Source: Paenibacillus harenae DSM 16969
GTDB lineage: Bacteria > Bacillota > Bacilli > Paenibacillales > Paenibacillaceae
Direction: 5' to 3'
Length of the DNA: 64,000 nt
Assembly: GCF_000422465.1 (NCBI RefSeq)
Contig: NZ_KE383842.1
Location: forward strand, 1,870,710-1,934,709
Below the pieces are notes generated by a model. That model searched no databases, was not told the DNA's origin, and saw only the letters and a program-made list of their open reading frames with translations. The position numbers were made by a program, and so were the translations under genes. This document shows, in pieces, positions 27,501-36,356 of the stretch (its first letter is position 1; each line of letters starts with the position of its first letter).

Positions 27501-30500
27501 AACCGTCTCTGATTCTCTTGGTCAAGCCTTCTACCGGCTCATCGGTACCCATTGCGCCGCCAAAAATGTTATAAGGAGATACGCCTTCTATCGCGCTCAT
27601 CTTGATGGTCTTATCATTCTCGCCATGTCCGCGGGCGGTTACGTCCAATGCAAATATAGACGGGTCGCCGTTGTTGAAATGAAACGTAAATTTATTTGTG
27701 CCAAGCGGCAGCTTGGCAAGGTATGAGGCTTCAAACGTAACCGTATCGCCTGATAACGAGTAATCCGTTTTCGGGCGGAGCGTAATGCCGCCATGGGATA
27801 TTCCCGTAAGCGTCTGTTCGCTTGCAAGGTTTATATCTGTCTTTATAGGATCTACCTGATCCCATGTACTGTAGGTATCCTTAGCCGGTGCCAGTGCAGT
27901 TGTGTTAACTATCGGATCTTTGCCGTAAATAGCCAAGCCGGATATACCCATCATCGATTTCGCATCATCCGTACGGCTATCGCCGGGGCCGGCCAGTACG
28001 GTGTTTACCATCACATAACGGGCCGTAAACGGGTACAAGAATGTTTTGGTATCATAGCCCCATTGTTGGCCGTTATATTCGACATAAGACCATAAGCCTT
28101 CCGTTTCCGTGCCTCCGGCCAGCTTCCAGCCGCTCGCTTGCCAGTCGTAGTTATGCGCCTTATCGGAAGCCGTGGGCGCACTTGCCCAGGAGCCGGGGTC
28201 ATCCGAGTAATAGACCTCGAATCTTCTCGCATTGCTTTGGATATTCGGGATATCATTAGGTATTTCAAGGTACAGTTTATCAATCGTTTTGGGTTCGCCC
28301 AAGTCAAGAGTTAACGCCAGCGAGGATGGCGAATAGTCGTCCATATATACGTTTGAGCTTGAATTGCGCCAGTAACCGCTGCCGTCCGATCGCAATGCGT
28401 CTGCTCCCGGATGATCCGGATGTTCCGAGCTAACCTTGAGATTCACTCCTGCTTGCGGTGTATAACGGGACGGCGCCAACAGGTTGACGGAGCCTGTTGC
28501 CGTAGGAATATCCGCGGCATCCATTACCGTAACCGTGCTCGTTTTGCTCAAGCTTCCAACTCTTGCGGTGATCACAGCCGTACCCGCGCCGATACCGGTT
28601 ACTAAACCTTTTGCATCAACAGTCGCTACCGATGGATTGTCTGATTCCCAAGTTACCGGCTTATTCGGCGCGTCGACCGGCAATACCTCGGCTATAAGAG
28701 ACTCTGTTTTGCCAATCGCAAGATTTAGACTGGTCTTGCTAAGAGTCAGCGAACTTACCGGTATTGATCCCGAAGGTTCTCCGAAGACTCTGATTACTTC
28801 GCTTTTTATTCCGCCGGCGCTGCTATCTTGCATGACATCCGATACAAGCAGTAAATATTGAGCTTCAACCGGTTCGGCCAACACGTGATCAGCCTTTTCG
28901 TTATCGCTAAGAGCGGTCGTCTTTCCCGCTCCCGGGATTGAAATCCATGAAGCTCCATGCTCCGTTTCAAGCGGTTTTCTTGTGGCATCCGAGCTTTCGG
29001 AGAGGCTGTTGCCCTCCTTCAGTTCGTCATAAGCGGAAGCATCGTTCGTGTAGTACACTTGATAATTTTTCAAAAACTTGCTATTGCTGGACCATTCGAT
29101 TTGAATTTGGCTAATATCAATTTTCTTTTCCAGTTGTATAGCCGCCCAGTATTGATAACCGTCCGTTTTTGTTAGTGAGCTGTTAGCCTGCCAGGGGGTG
29201 CCTGCCGCTTTGTCGTCAATAAAGTTGTTTTTGCTGTTGCCGCTGTGAGAGACAACCTTAATCGCAGCGCCCGGATATACCGCCCAATTCTTATATTGGG
29301 AAAGGTTCACTTCAATATAAGGCTTAATGTTTCTTGGATTCGTCAAACCCGGGCTGTCAAATTCACCATAAATCTGATAGGTCCCCGTTTTACCCGGCAT
29401 GTAGCCTTCCGAACTCCAGGTTACGTTCACCTTTTGTATATTCCCCGTACTCAAGGTTACGTCCAGCTGCGATGGTAATTCTAAGCGGCTAAACGCCGTG
29501 CCTTTGGAAGCCGTAATTCCATTTGGCCTCTCCCACGCTACAATATCCTTAGGTTGTTTACCGGGATCCCAGCCGTCAGGGAAAATATAGCTGTCTTTAT
29601 CCCTTTTAATCAAGTGTACATCAGCCAGATACATGGTTGCGGATTGGAATTCATCTGCGTAGTCCACATCTCCCGGACCGTTGTACATCCCGCGGTAAAG
29701 TCCCCACTTGGAACGATTTTGCTGACCCGATTCAACGGGAAGGTCGCCTCTTTCGTTTCTGCCGGTAGCCGGGTTAGACACTTCGGGACGTCTCAATGTT
29801 TCGGCCGTCATGCCGCCCTCGGACAGAACCTCGCCTGTTTCCAGGTCGACAAGCTTACCGTAAACATAACCGTTATCGGCTGATAAAATCGTGACTTCGA
29901 AATCAAGCCAGCGGTCAACGACTTTCTCCAATGGAATCGTGAACAACGGCTTTATTCTATCCGCATAGCCGCCATCGGGATTGTTCCTGAATTCGAGATG
30001 GCCTTTGCCCTCGCTCGTAACCAGCGAGAGGGTAGTCACCGGCTGGCCGGCCGCGTTGCCTGCGATTTCTTTCAATTGGAAGATGTGAAAAAATCGATGG
30101 GGAGCAATAAAATCGCCAGCTTGCTTATTTCCCGCATCATTCTGAAATTTTAACGTTTCCGACGGAAGCATCAGGCTCCAGCGGTGGGTCATGATGTCGC
30201 CGCCCACACTGTTTGCATCTCTATTGGATGCGCTGGTGTTGCTTTTAATCTCCAACCTCTGCCGGTCGCTGCTGACCGCGCCGCGATCGCCGTCGTCCCG
30301 GCTCACGCCTTCCGGAGTAACAAAAGGCAAAAATTCATGAAAACGCAAAATGTCGGATTTGAGTTTGCCGGCGCCCGGAATATTCTCAATCCCGTATTTT
30401 TCAAGCGAGTCTTTATCGTTTTTGCCTATGGTTTGCAAGTACATGTTATCTCCCAACCAGGATTCATTGACCGTCGAAGACAGTGGGTAGTCTCGTGAAC

Positions 30501-31134
30501 GGTCATAGACTGAATCCATCCATGCTTTTCCGCTATAAGACGAGGCGGCGCCCGGGCCTTCTACAGAGCCGGTAGTACTGCCATTGCCAATTTTAGATGC
30601 GCCCATAACATCCCATGCGTGTTCGCCGGCCCGAATATTGAGCGGCAAATATTGATCATTTGGTCCTATCGGGCTTGTTAAAGGGGGGACGACATGATCA
30701 ACTGTAACCGTAACGGTATATTTCCGGGTGTTGCCGCTATCGTTCTTATCGGTTACCGCCAAATAATACAACGTAGGCCCGTCTGTTGAAAATTGATCCA
30801 TTCTGGCATCGCCTTTGTTGATGCCGTCGGCAGCAAAAGAGATCTCCGTTGTCCCGTCGCTTCTGTAAAGTGCCGCGTCAGCTTCCGTGCTTGTCGTTAC
30901 GTTCAGCATTTGGTATAAAGTGCCGTAGGGCAATGATATATCAATCGTTGCATGCTCAAGATCAACCCGCGCATTTACCGGCTTGTTCACTTGAACGTCC
31001 AATATACCCGGGTTGTCTCCCGGCGCTGCATGAACCGTTGATGCCGGGAGAACGGATAGGCTAATAAGCGAAAGTGCAAGTGCAAATGAAAGAACCGAAC
31101 AAAGTGCCTTTTTCAGAACCTGTTGCTTAAACAT
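24532..31134 (-). CDS. giant SLH-anchored multidomain protein with two lyase/lectin-like modules
   Basis: A 2200-residue exported protein. Its signal peptide (about residues 1-36) ends VHA-AP. Approximate domain order: jelly-roll module 1 (175-510); Ig-like (530-610); discoidin-like (615-785); Big_2 (790-865); discoidin-like (880-1075); X2-like (1080-1170); jelly-roll module 2 (1175-1505); F5/8 type C (1507-1700); Fn3-like (1705-1785); beta-rich linker; three SLH repeats (2017-2195) that bind cell-wall polymer. Both jelly-roll modules share DRQR-L/I-EI, FQLK and W-G-x-YR and resemble concanavalin-A-like polysaccharide lyases. Catalysis is not proven; binding only is possible. The ATG at 31134 follows GAGGAGGC; an ATG at 31158 has no ribosome site. 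An adjacent broken alginate-lyase-family gene and GH88 suggest a uronic-acid polymer as target. Confidence 0.88.
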   Translation of the reverse strand: MFKQQVLKKALCSVLSFALALSLISLSVLPASTVHAAPGDNPGILDVQVNKPVNARVDLEHATIDISLPYGTLYQMLNVTTSTEADAALYRSDGTTEISFAADGINKGDARMDQFSTDGPTLYYLAVTDKNDSGNTRKYTVTVTVDHVVPPLTSPIGPNDQYLPLNIRAGEHAWDVMGASKIGNGSTTGSVEGPGAASSYSGKAWMDSVYDRSRDYPLSSTVNESWLGDNMYLQTIGKNDKDSLEKYGIENIPGAGKLKSDILRFHEFLPFVTPEGVSRDDGDRGAVSSDRQRLEIKSNTSASNRDANSVGGDIMTHRWSLMLPSETLKFQNDAGNKQAGDFIAPHRFFHIFQLKEIAGNAAGQPVTTLSLVTSEGKGHLEFRNNPDGGYADRIKPLFTIPLEKVVDRWLDFEVTILSADNGYVYGKLVDLETGEVLSEGGMTAETLRRPEVSNPATGRNERGDLPVESGQQNRSKWGLYRGMYNGPGDVDYADEFQSATMYLADVHLIKRDKDSYIFPDGWDPGKQPKDIVAWERPNGITASKGTAFSRLELPSQLDVTLSTGNIQKVNVTWSSEGYMPGKTGTYQIYGEFDSPGLTNPRNIKPYIEVNLSQYKNWAVYPGAAIKVVSHSGNSKNNFIDDKAAGTPWQANSSLTKTDGYQYWAAIQLEKKIDISQIQIEWSSNSKFLKNYQVYYTNDASAYDELKEGNSLSESSDATRKPLETEHGASWISIPGAGKTTALSDNEKADHVLAEPVEAQYLLLVSDVMQDSSAGGIKSEVIRVFGEPSGSIPVSSLTLSKTSLNLAIGKTESLIAEVLPVDAPNKPVTWESDNPSVATVDAKGLVTGIGAGTAVITARVGSLSKTSTVTVMDAADIPTATGSVNLLAPSRYTPQAGVNLKVSSEHPDHPGADALRSDGSGYWRNSSSNVYMDDYSPSSLALTLDLGEPKTIDKLYLEIPNDIPNIQSNARRFEVYYSDDPGSWASAPTASDKAHNYDWQASGWKLAGGTETEGLWSYVEYNGQQWGYDTKTFLYPFTARYVMVNTVLAGPGDSRTDDAKSMMGISGLAIYGKDPIVNTTALAPAKDTYSTWDQVDPIKTDINLASEQTLTGISHGGITLRPKTDYSLSGDTVTFEASYLAKLPLGTNKFTFHFNNGDPSIFALDVTARGHGENDKTIKMSAIEGVSPYNIFGGAMGTDEPVEGLTKRIRDGYHEFYGDLPMSTAVDDHIQSVWDSILQKNVFKIVARGRGLNNEFLEELRHGEYGHKGVFDRELGYVVDGASVADRQRIEIRPSEDSNGDFTAYEGDLVSYEWLWNIPDGEQWNQPNFRHLFQLKAANAQAADTLPGGNISAENGAYLIAISITGRENRELVVNHNRHDGDKTLLRIPLNEIDSHWIKVEMNGLISDTGWLTIKITDTVTGKVYILESKDVFKEFTDQGAVDGVKDLWRRPQRSGSFETEYPAAFDQYLRPKWGIYRSSNYNSNPANSAYDAVLHIADITISKAASGISPVNLALNKKAYNAGSTEGANPIQRESAHANEYGNANKLTSGVPQVPAIADVTNVSSLDEIGNYTWLGTDGARKGSFVIDLGQAMDFSQIRLFAKSTRLKGATVYVSDDFGDHTSASEFDAMTFTQVDKRTTDGYTYATGNHNGGDDSADRSYPIDLGKTYHSRYIKVTAENASGGNAGTDLTGPPRLTQAQVFNAPAPPQNLIVESGDSANILRWDPNAASEGFTVYDGATVLAELPAGATSYALQGGMGDLSKVAVRSMGKDPYSRMFMVSAPAFPAVDSTAPGTGHEPATGGSTDHAGVIDLEKDATVTKETTADGKTVTKVAVDADKLEKALANPIVIIKVQGGDSSVSVELPGNAILHAIGSKSVAVIQIQTNGVNYELPVSLFTHVPKDSTVSIAISNVSGKIGDDVEAAVNLLNAKQMIPNPVEFTITVNGKEIMDFGGVYVNRTISLGTLTVEPNKVTAVWLDSNNQLRFIPAVITTKNGSAEITIRSPHNSIYTVIQFEKSFADLEGHWAKADVELLANKWIINGKTENQYEPELPVTRAEFAAMLVRSLGLDVLKADVFHDVQPSDWYAGAVGTAYQTGLINGFEDGAFRPNDHITREQMAAMMIRAMKAGGKEFQADTDILERFADRSDIGEWARTAVSQSLAAGLIQGMPDNAFAPNKPATRAQAATILKRMLQALEFIN

Positions 31135-31325
31135 CTTAAAGCCTCCTCGTGCGATCATGGAATTAGTGTTGCTGCAGGGACAATGCCTGCGAACCGATCT
31201 TATGCCGTAAACGAATCACCTCCTTCTCAAGAATCGCTCTCCTCCCCGCATCCTGATGAGACTTCGCCCGATAGGTTACGGTCTCAGGCAATAGCCTGAA
31301 TACGCTTTCAATCTATTTCATTATT
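31135..31325 (-). promoter_or_regulatory. long structured leader of the SLH gene
   Basis: From a -10-like AATAAT at 31320-31325 the leader would be about 180 nt. It contains the stems TCAGGC/GCCTGA and GAGAC/GTCTC, and a textbook AAGGAGGTGAT (about 31230) with no start codon at working distance. I compared it by eye with the c-di-GMP and c-di-AMP riboswitch consensus sequences and found no match. It could still be a cis-regulatory RNA. Confidence 0.35.
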
Positions 31326-31364
31326 CTCGAATATGGTATTTCCTGGTATGCGTAAAGTTACGAT

Positions 31365-32470
31365 TCAGGTGTGTTTTTTTCGTATTAACCAGAGCAGCGG
31401 TTGACGTAGCGCCGTATTCCTGCGAATCTCCGAATCTGCAGAATCCGGCGTCAAGTTTTGCCACAAGCCGAGAAGACGCTCGTCTTGAAAGGCAAGTCCC
31501 TCAAATAGCATAAAAGACACCTTACCGGCCAGCCATCGAAATGCTCGATATCCGGCAGCCAAGGCCAGCTCGGCTTGTCCATCAGATAAGGAACTAGAAA
31601 TTCGAGGCCTTGGCGGATGCCCCGGCCGTCGCAAGCCGGAAGCGCCATAAATCTTCCTCAGGCGTGGAAAGAAATTGACAGAGGGTTGCCATGTTACAAA
31701 AATGGAGTACCCGTAAGGCTTTGTATGCGCCAGTTCCCGCGGGAAGCTGCCGTTCGGCGCCATCTGCGAAGGGAGCAGCACGGATTGTACCATTCGCGGC
31801 ACAGGGCCGTCACGGATGCATTGCCGGTGAATGACGCGAAAGCTGCCGCCTGCACAAGCCAGCATACCGCATGATTGTTGTTTTCGTCCCGTTCCTTCTT
31901 GCCGTACGGATGTGTAAGCATCCTTTCGAGATAGTCCGCGAACCAGCTCCTGAGCTGCCCGCAATCTCCAGCGGACAACGCCCCGGACGTTTCGATTGCT
32001 TCGACTGCCGCAGGGATGTCGATCAGGTGGAGCGTATCGATGATGCCGACACCGCGCCCGGAGCAGATGCCGGGAATCGCCTGGGCGTAGCGAAGATGCG
32101 GATTCATACGGGTCGACTCATTCAGAAAAAAAGCTCGCAGCAGCGCCGCAGTCTTGTCCGCGTACACCCGCCGGCCCGTAACGGCGTACCCCGCCGCCAG
32201 ATTGGCCGTATGGGTGCGCATCGCGCGCATCGCTTCCCGGTGCGCGGTGAACGCCCCCGGATTTGATTCACCGTCTCTTCTGATATACGGCAGCCCGTCC
32301 GGCGTATCCGGATTCGGCCACCAATAATCGCCGTTTGAATAATAGTCGTGTTTGCCGCCTTCGCTCCTCACGGATAAGAAGGCCGTTATTCCGGTCAGCG
32401 GAGCTAGCAGCGAGCGGTCCGCCTTCGCCTTGATTTCTTGAGGTTCAATCCTCCATGCTCGAACGGCTTT
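31365..32470 (-). pseudogene. alginate-lyase-family (PL) gene with several frameshifts
   Basis: The minus strand encodes recognisable parts of an alginate lyase domain protein in shifting frames. Frame 1 (about 32470-31784) carries GDYWWPNPDTPDGLPY and ends at CREWYN. Frame 2 continues VLLPSQMAPNGSFPREL and KPYGYSIF. Frame 3 gives GRGIRQGLEFLVPYLMDK. Frame 2 returns with FMLFEGLAFQDE and RQPLLWL to the stop at 31365. At least three frame changes and the lack of an N-terminal start codon (in-frame stop at 32471-32473) make it non-functional. The intact enzyme would have cleaved a uronic-acid polysaccharide, matching the neighbouring GH88. The last codons overlap the regulatory element of the SLH gene. 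Confidence 0.88.
31367..31381 (-). promoter_or_regulatory. A-rich activator element F, upstream of the SLH gene
   Basis: Minus strand GAAAAAAACACACCT. It matches the shared 15-bp pattern (A-run, then C/T-ACA-N) found at five other promoters in the window. The ACA lies 45 nt from AATAAT (31320-31325), a -10-like hexamer for the SLH gene. The element overlaps the final codons and stop of the alginate-lyase pseudogene. Confidence 0.55.
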
Positions 32471-32876
32471 TCATCGTCAGCATCGATTGCCGCCCCCTTC
32501 CATTAACATTTATTCACGGCCCGGCCGGATCGGAAAGCGTATGGCTTCAACGGTTTGGTACTGGCGAAAGATCCCGCCGGACTAGTCGCTTCCACCTTGA
32601 GAACCGTGAAGGAAAAAGGGGCTATCCCGCTAGTAGGTAAACCTACTTTTGGGCGCCCCTCTTTTTATTCAAGCGTGATCGGCCTACTTTAACGCGACTT
32701 TTAACCGGACTGAAGAAAGCAGAAGGATACAATGTACATGGTGCAGCAGAAACCTTCCGGATCAGCCCCATTCCAATGTACGAAAAACAACGCGGGAACT
32801 TATATTCAATGATTCTATCGAATAATCGGACGGTATTGGATCTTTTGGGACAGCCCCTCGATTGTCGCGCTAACGT
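32471..32876. other. non-coding stretch with a terminator and an unexplained reading frame
   Basis: The left part holds the bidirectional terminator listed separately. On the plus strand a frame without stops runs from about 32668 to 32928 and reads, for example, GLKKAEGYNVHGAAETFRI and PMYEKQRGNLYSMILSNNR; it lacks an early start codon and overlaps the end of the GH88 gene. Its composition looks protein-like, so it may be a gene remnant, but I cannot name it. A TTTTGGGACAGCCCC segment at about 32843-32857 resembles sequence often found at old insertion-sequence ends. Confidence 0.35.
32613..32666. terminator. bidirectional terminator after the glycosidase operon
   Basis: Outer arms AAAAAGGGGC (32613-32622) and GCGCCCCTCTTTTT (ending 32666) enclose an inner stem GTAGGT/ACCTAC. 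T-runs occur on both strands. It would end transcripts from the GH88-containing operon before they enter the alginate-lyase pseudogene. Confidence 0.7.
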
Positions 32877-34001
32877 TCAAAATACACGGTTCGGCCATCC
32901 GAGCAGCTTGGCTAAGGTCTCCATGTAAAAGTAGTCTCCGTAAATCAGAGAGACATTAACGTTCTGACCGGCCGGCTTATTCCCCGTTCCTTCCCGCAGA
33001 AGACCCTGGTAGTCCGGCTCATCCAGCGTGGCGTAATGCTCCGTCAGCGACTTCAAGATATTCTCGGCCGCTCGGCGGTAAATTCTGCCCTCTTCATTCG
33101 GCAGCAGGCCGGCAATCTCAAGCAGCCCGGAAGCGGCGCAGCCTGCAGCGGAGGTATCCTTCGGCTGGCTCTGCGGATCGGGCGTACGGAAATCCCAATG
33201 AGGAACATGATCCTCCGGCAGGCAGCTGATGAAATAATGGGCCACCCTCTGCGCTGCGCGCAAATAACGTTTATTGCCCGTATACCGGCAGGCAATAGCC
33301 ATGCCGTACAGCGCCCAGGCTTGGCCTCTGCTCCAAGAGGAATATGGCGCATAGCCTTGGCCCCCCAAATATTCGTCGGCCTCCCCGGTTTCCGGATCGA
33401 ACGCCACAATATGATGGACGGAGCCGTCCTCGCGGATGAAATGCTTCAACACCGTGTCTGCATGGGCGCAGGCGATCTGACGGAACCGAGGGTCGGCACT
33501 CGCCTCGGACGCCCAGAATAGCAGAGATAAATTCATCATCGAATCGATGATCGCCCAGCCGGTTTTCTCCTGATTCCAGGCGCGGAGGAAACGTCCGTTC
33601 AAATTGAACCGTCCCGCAAGGAAGTTGGCTGCAGCCAACGCTCTCCTGCGTGCGTCTTCATCGCCCGTCAGCCTATGCTTGATGACTGCCGTTGGCAGAA
33701 ACTGAAAACCAACGTCATGATGGAGGTTGTTGGCCGTGACGAAGCATCGCTCGATACGAGCGTCCCATACCCAAGCCGAGTCGCGATAACCGTCATTGCC
33801 GGTCATTTCATGCAGAATCCATAACATCCCCGGCCAGAAGCCGGAGGTCCACCAGTCTACCCGCATATCGTCATATACGCCGGATGCCGAGACATGCGGA
33901 GATGCATCACCGATATCGCGAATCATCCGGTCCGCCTTGCTTCGAACCTTTTCCCACCACAAGTTCAATTGCTCCCGCTGCAAAATAACGAGATCCGTCA
34001 T
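32877..34001 (-). CDS. GH88-family unsaturated glucuronyl hydrolase
   Basis: A 374-residue alpha6/alpha6-barrel enzyme. The N-terminal [15 protein letters not shown], the acid/base region HHDVGFQF (Asp about 96) and [15 protein letters not shown] (Asp about 153) match the two catalytic-region aspartates of unsaturated glucuronyl hydrolases, and [13 protein letters not shown] is also typical. It has no signal peptide, so it acts in the cytoplasm on imported unsaturated oligosaccharides made by a polysaccharide lyase. It is the last gene of the glycosidase operon; its ATG overlaps the GH95 stop (ATGA). This is the strongest sign that the cell feeds on a lyase-cut, uronic-acid-containing polymer. 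Confidence 0.93.
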   Translation of the reverse strand: MTDLVILQREQLNLWWEKVRSKADRMIRDIGDASPHVSASGVYDDMRVDWWTSGFWPGMLWILHEMTGNDGYRDSAWVWDARIERCFVTANNLHHDVGFQFLPTAVIKHRLTGDEDARRRALAAANFLAGRFNLNGRFLRAWNQEKTGWAIIDSMMNLSLLFWASEASADPRFRQIACAHADTVLKHFIREDGSVHHIVAFDPETGEADEYLGGQGYAPYSSWSRGQAWALYGMAIACRYTGNKRYLRAAQRVAHYFISCLPEDHVPHWDFRTPDPQSQPKDTSAAGCAASGLLEIAGLLPNEEGRIYRRAAENILKSLTEHYATLDEPDYQGLLREGTGNKPAGQNVNVSLIYGDYFYMETLAKLLGWPNRVF

Positions 34002-36325
34002 TCTTTTACCCCCTTTTTTGGCTCGGCGCAGCCGATAATCCGGTATACCTTGCTTGCTTCCAATCGGAACGACACCGGCTCGGAGCCGGATGCTTCAGCG
34101 ATTCGTTCATCGCCTTTGCAGATCACTACAGGAACGTTGCCCCCCCTCAAGCGGCAATCGAAATTCTTCTTCGCAGTGATCCTCGCTTCCTTCAGGAATC
34201 CGTTCTTCCACTCCAGATCGACAGTCAGTCCTCCCCTCGCCCTCAGTCCCGTCGCCCTCCCGCCGCTCCATGCGGATGGCAGCGCCGGAAGCAGGGCTAG
34301 TTCTCCTCCGTGCGACTGCAGCAGCATCTCGGCGATACCTGCAGCCCCGCCGAAGTTGCCGTCGATTTGAAACGGCGGATGCGCGTCGAACAGATTCGGA
34401 TAGGTCGAGCCGTTCAACAGCTGACGGAGATGCAAGTAGGCTTCTTCTCCGTCCTCGAGCCGAGCCCAGAAGTTTATGATCCAGGCCCGGCTCCAGCCGG
34501 TATGTCCTCCTCCGTTGTCCAATCTGCGCGCGATCGTCCGCTTAGCTGCCTCCGCGAGCTCTGGCGTCAATCGCGAATGGATCTGTTCGCCGGGATGAAG
34601 CGCAAACAGCTGCGAGATGTGCCGATGCCCGGAATCCGCTTCATCCCAGTCTTCCAGCCATTCCATAATCTGACCGTGCTTGCCGATCTCGGGGAGCGGC
34701 AGCTTGGCAAGCGCTTCCGCCAGTTCCCGGCGGAAATCTTCCTCCGCTCCTAGCGTTTGCAGCGCCTCGATGCAAGCGCTCCACAGAGCGTAGACGATCT
34801 GGCTGTCCATCGACGGTCCCATGCAGAGAGTGCCGGCTTCGCCGTTCGATCGGATAAAGCGGTTCTCCGGCGAGAGCGACGGTCCGGTCACCAACCGGCC
34901 ATTGCCGTCTTCCGACATATAGTCGAGGAAGAATAAGGCGGCCTCCTTCATTAACGGATATGCGCGGCGCTTCAGAAACTCCTCGTCCAAACCGTACCGG
35001 TAATGCTCCCAAAGATGCATGCACAGCCACGCCGCTCCCATAGGCCATACCGAGGAAGAGAGCAGGATGCCTTCGATATGCGTATTACCCCACAAATTCG
35101 TATTGTGATGGGCGACAAACCCGCGGCAGCCGTACATTTCGCGTGCCGTTACCCTCCCCGAGGGAAGCAAGCTTTCCGCGAGGTCGAAGAGCGGCTCGTG
35201 ACATTCCGGCAGGCTGCCCGCCTCTGCGGGCCAATAATTCATCTGCGTATTGATATTGATCGTATACTTGGATTCCCACGGCGGCGTGAAGCTGGCGTTC
35301 CAGATCCCTTGCAGATTGGCGGCAAGCGTACCCGGCCGCGAGCACGAAAGAAGCAAATAGCGTCCATATTGATAATATAACGAGAACAGGCCCACGTCTT
35401 CCGCCCCTTCCGCCAGTCTCCGCAAGCGTGCGTCGGTCGGCAGCTTAGCTGCATGCTCTTCATCGGCCCGCGCATGTTCGCCGCCGCTTAGGTCAAGCTC
35501 AATCCTTCGGTAGTAAGCCGAATATTCGCTCACATGGCGCTCCCGCAGAGCGCGGTAGGATAACCTGCCCGCGGCATGCAGCTGATCCATGCACGCCCGT
35601 TCCGGGTCCGGATGCCGGAACGACGTATTGGCGGCCAGCAGCAGCGTAACGGCGTCAGCCCCTTCGATCGAGAGGAAATCTCCGATGACTCTCACGGTTC
35701 CCCCTTCCGCAACAGCCATTATTGCGGCGGCGAAGCGTACGCCCCCGGAGCCGCATTGGCCGCTCATCAGAATCATGCGATCACCGGCTGCCGCCGTCCC
35801 TTCGTCGAAGGGACGGCGCATCAGGTTGACACCGACTGTAACCGTGCCGGGCGCGTCAGCTGTCAGACGGACTGCCATGATCTGATCGGCCGCGCTGCTG
35901 AAATACTCCCTCTCATAGGTTGTATGACCGCGGACATAACGGACGCGGGCGACGGCTCCCTCCAGATCCAGCTCTCGTTCGTACGCATCAACGGCGCCAT
36001 CATGCCCTTGCATCCATATTAGCATTTCGCCGAGCGGCTGATAGGGATGAAGATATTTGGGAGCGGAAGTCAGCCCCATTCGCGCCAGATGCTCAGCCTC
36101 GCTCTGCTTGCCTTGCAGCAGCAGCCTGCGAATTTCAGGGAGATAGATCCGCGCATCGGAATTATCACCCTGTATCGAACCGCCGTACCAAATTGAATCC
36201 TCGTTCAACTGGACGGTCTCCTTCGCCACGCCGCCGAATGCCATGCCTCCAAGACGGCCGTTGCCGATGGGCAGCGCTTCCTCCCATCTGCCCGCGGGCG
36301 TATCGTACCACAGCCTCCGTTTCAT
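33998..36325 (-). CDS. GH95-family alpha-L-fucosidase or alpha-L-galactosidase
   Basis: A 775-residue enzyme starting [19 protein letters not shown], the GH95 N-terminus. The expected catalytic-site residues are present: the asparagines of [10 protein letters not shown], the glutamate of [10 protein letters not shown] and the aspartate of FQIDGNFGG. It has no signal peptide, so it is cytoplasmic. The frame is open upstream to 36391 and overlaps the GH31 end, but the ATG at 36325 has GGGGG about 11 nt before it and fits the family start. Substrate would be alpha-linked L-fucose or L-galactose residues on imported oligosaccharides. Confidence 0.93.
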   Translation of the reverse strand: MKRRLWYDTPAGRWEEALPIGNGRLGGMAFGGVAKETVQLNEDSIWYGGSIQGDNSDARIYLPEIRRLLLQGKQSEAEHLARMGLTSAPKYLHPYQPLGEMLIWMQGHDGAVDAYERELDLEGAVARVRYVRGHTTYEREYFSSAADQIMAVRLTADAPGTVTVGVNLMRRPFDEGTAAAGDRMILMSGQCGSGGVRFAAAIMAVAEGGTVRVIGDFLSIEGADAVTLLLAANTSFRHPDPERACMDQLHAAGRLSYRALRERHVSEYSAYYRRIELDLSGGEHARADEEHAAKLPTDARLRRLAEGAEDVGLFSLYYQYGRYLLLSCSRPGTLAANLQGIWNASFTPPWESKYTININTQMNYWPAEAGSLPECHEPLFDLAESLLPSGRVTAREMYGCRGFVAHHNTNLWGNTHIEGILLSSSVWPMGAAWLCMHLWEHYRYGLDEEFLKRRAYPLMKEAALFFLDYMSEDGNGRLVTGPSLSPENRFIRSNGEAGTLCMGPSMDSQIVYALWSACIEALQTLGAEEDFRRELAEALAKLPLPEIGKHGQIMEWLEDWDEADSGHRHISQLFALHPGEQIHSRLTPELAEAAKRTIARRLDNGGGHTGWSRAWIINFWARLEDGEEAYLHLRQLLNGSTYPNLFDAHPPFQIDGNFGGAAGIAEMLLQSHGGELALLPALPSAWSGGRATGLRARGGLTVDLEWKNGFLKEARITAKKNFDCRLRGGNVPVVICKGDERIAEASGSEPVSFRLEASKVYRIIGCAEPKKGVKE

Positions 36326-36356
36326 CCTCGCATGACCCCCTTCATAGGCACTCGGC

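Noticed and set aside
31230-31245. Four-codon leader peptide before the SLH gene
   Set aside because: A TTG with four codons can be drawn, but so short a frame has no support beyond a ribosome-like sequence.
31135-31325. Possible c-di-GMP or c-di-AMP riboswitch in the SLH leader
   Set aside because: The conserved core strings of those classes are not found by eye; only general stem-loops are present, so no riboswitch is called.
32455-32640. 61-codon plus-strand frame beside the alginate-lyase pseudogene
   Set aside because: It overlaps the pseudogene and runs into the terminator hairpin; no ribosome site.
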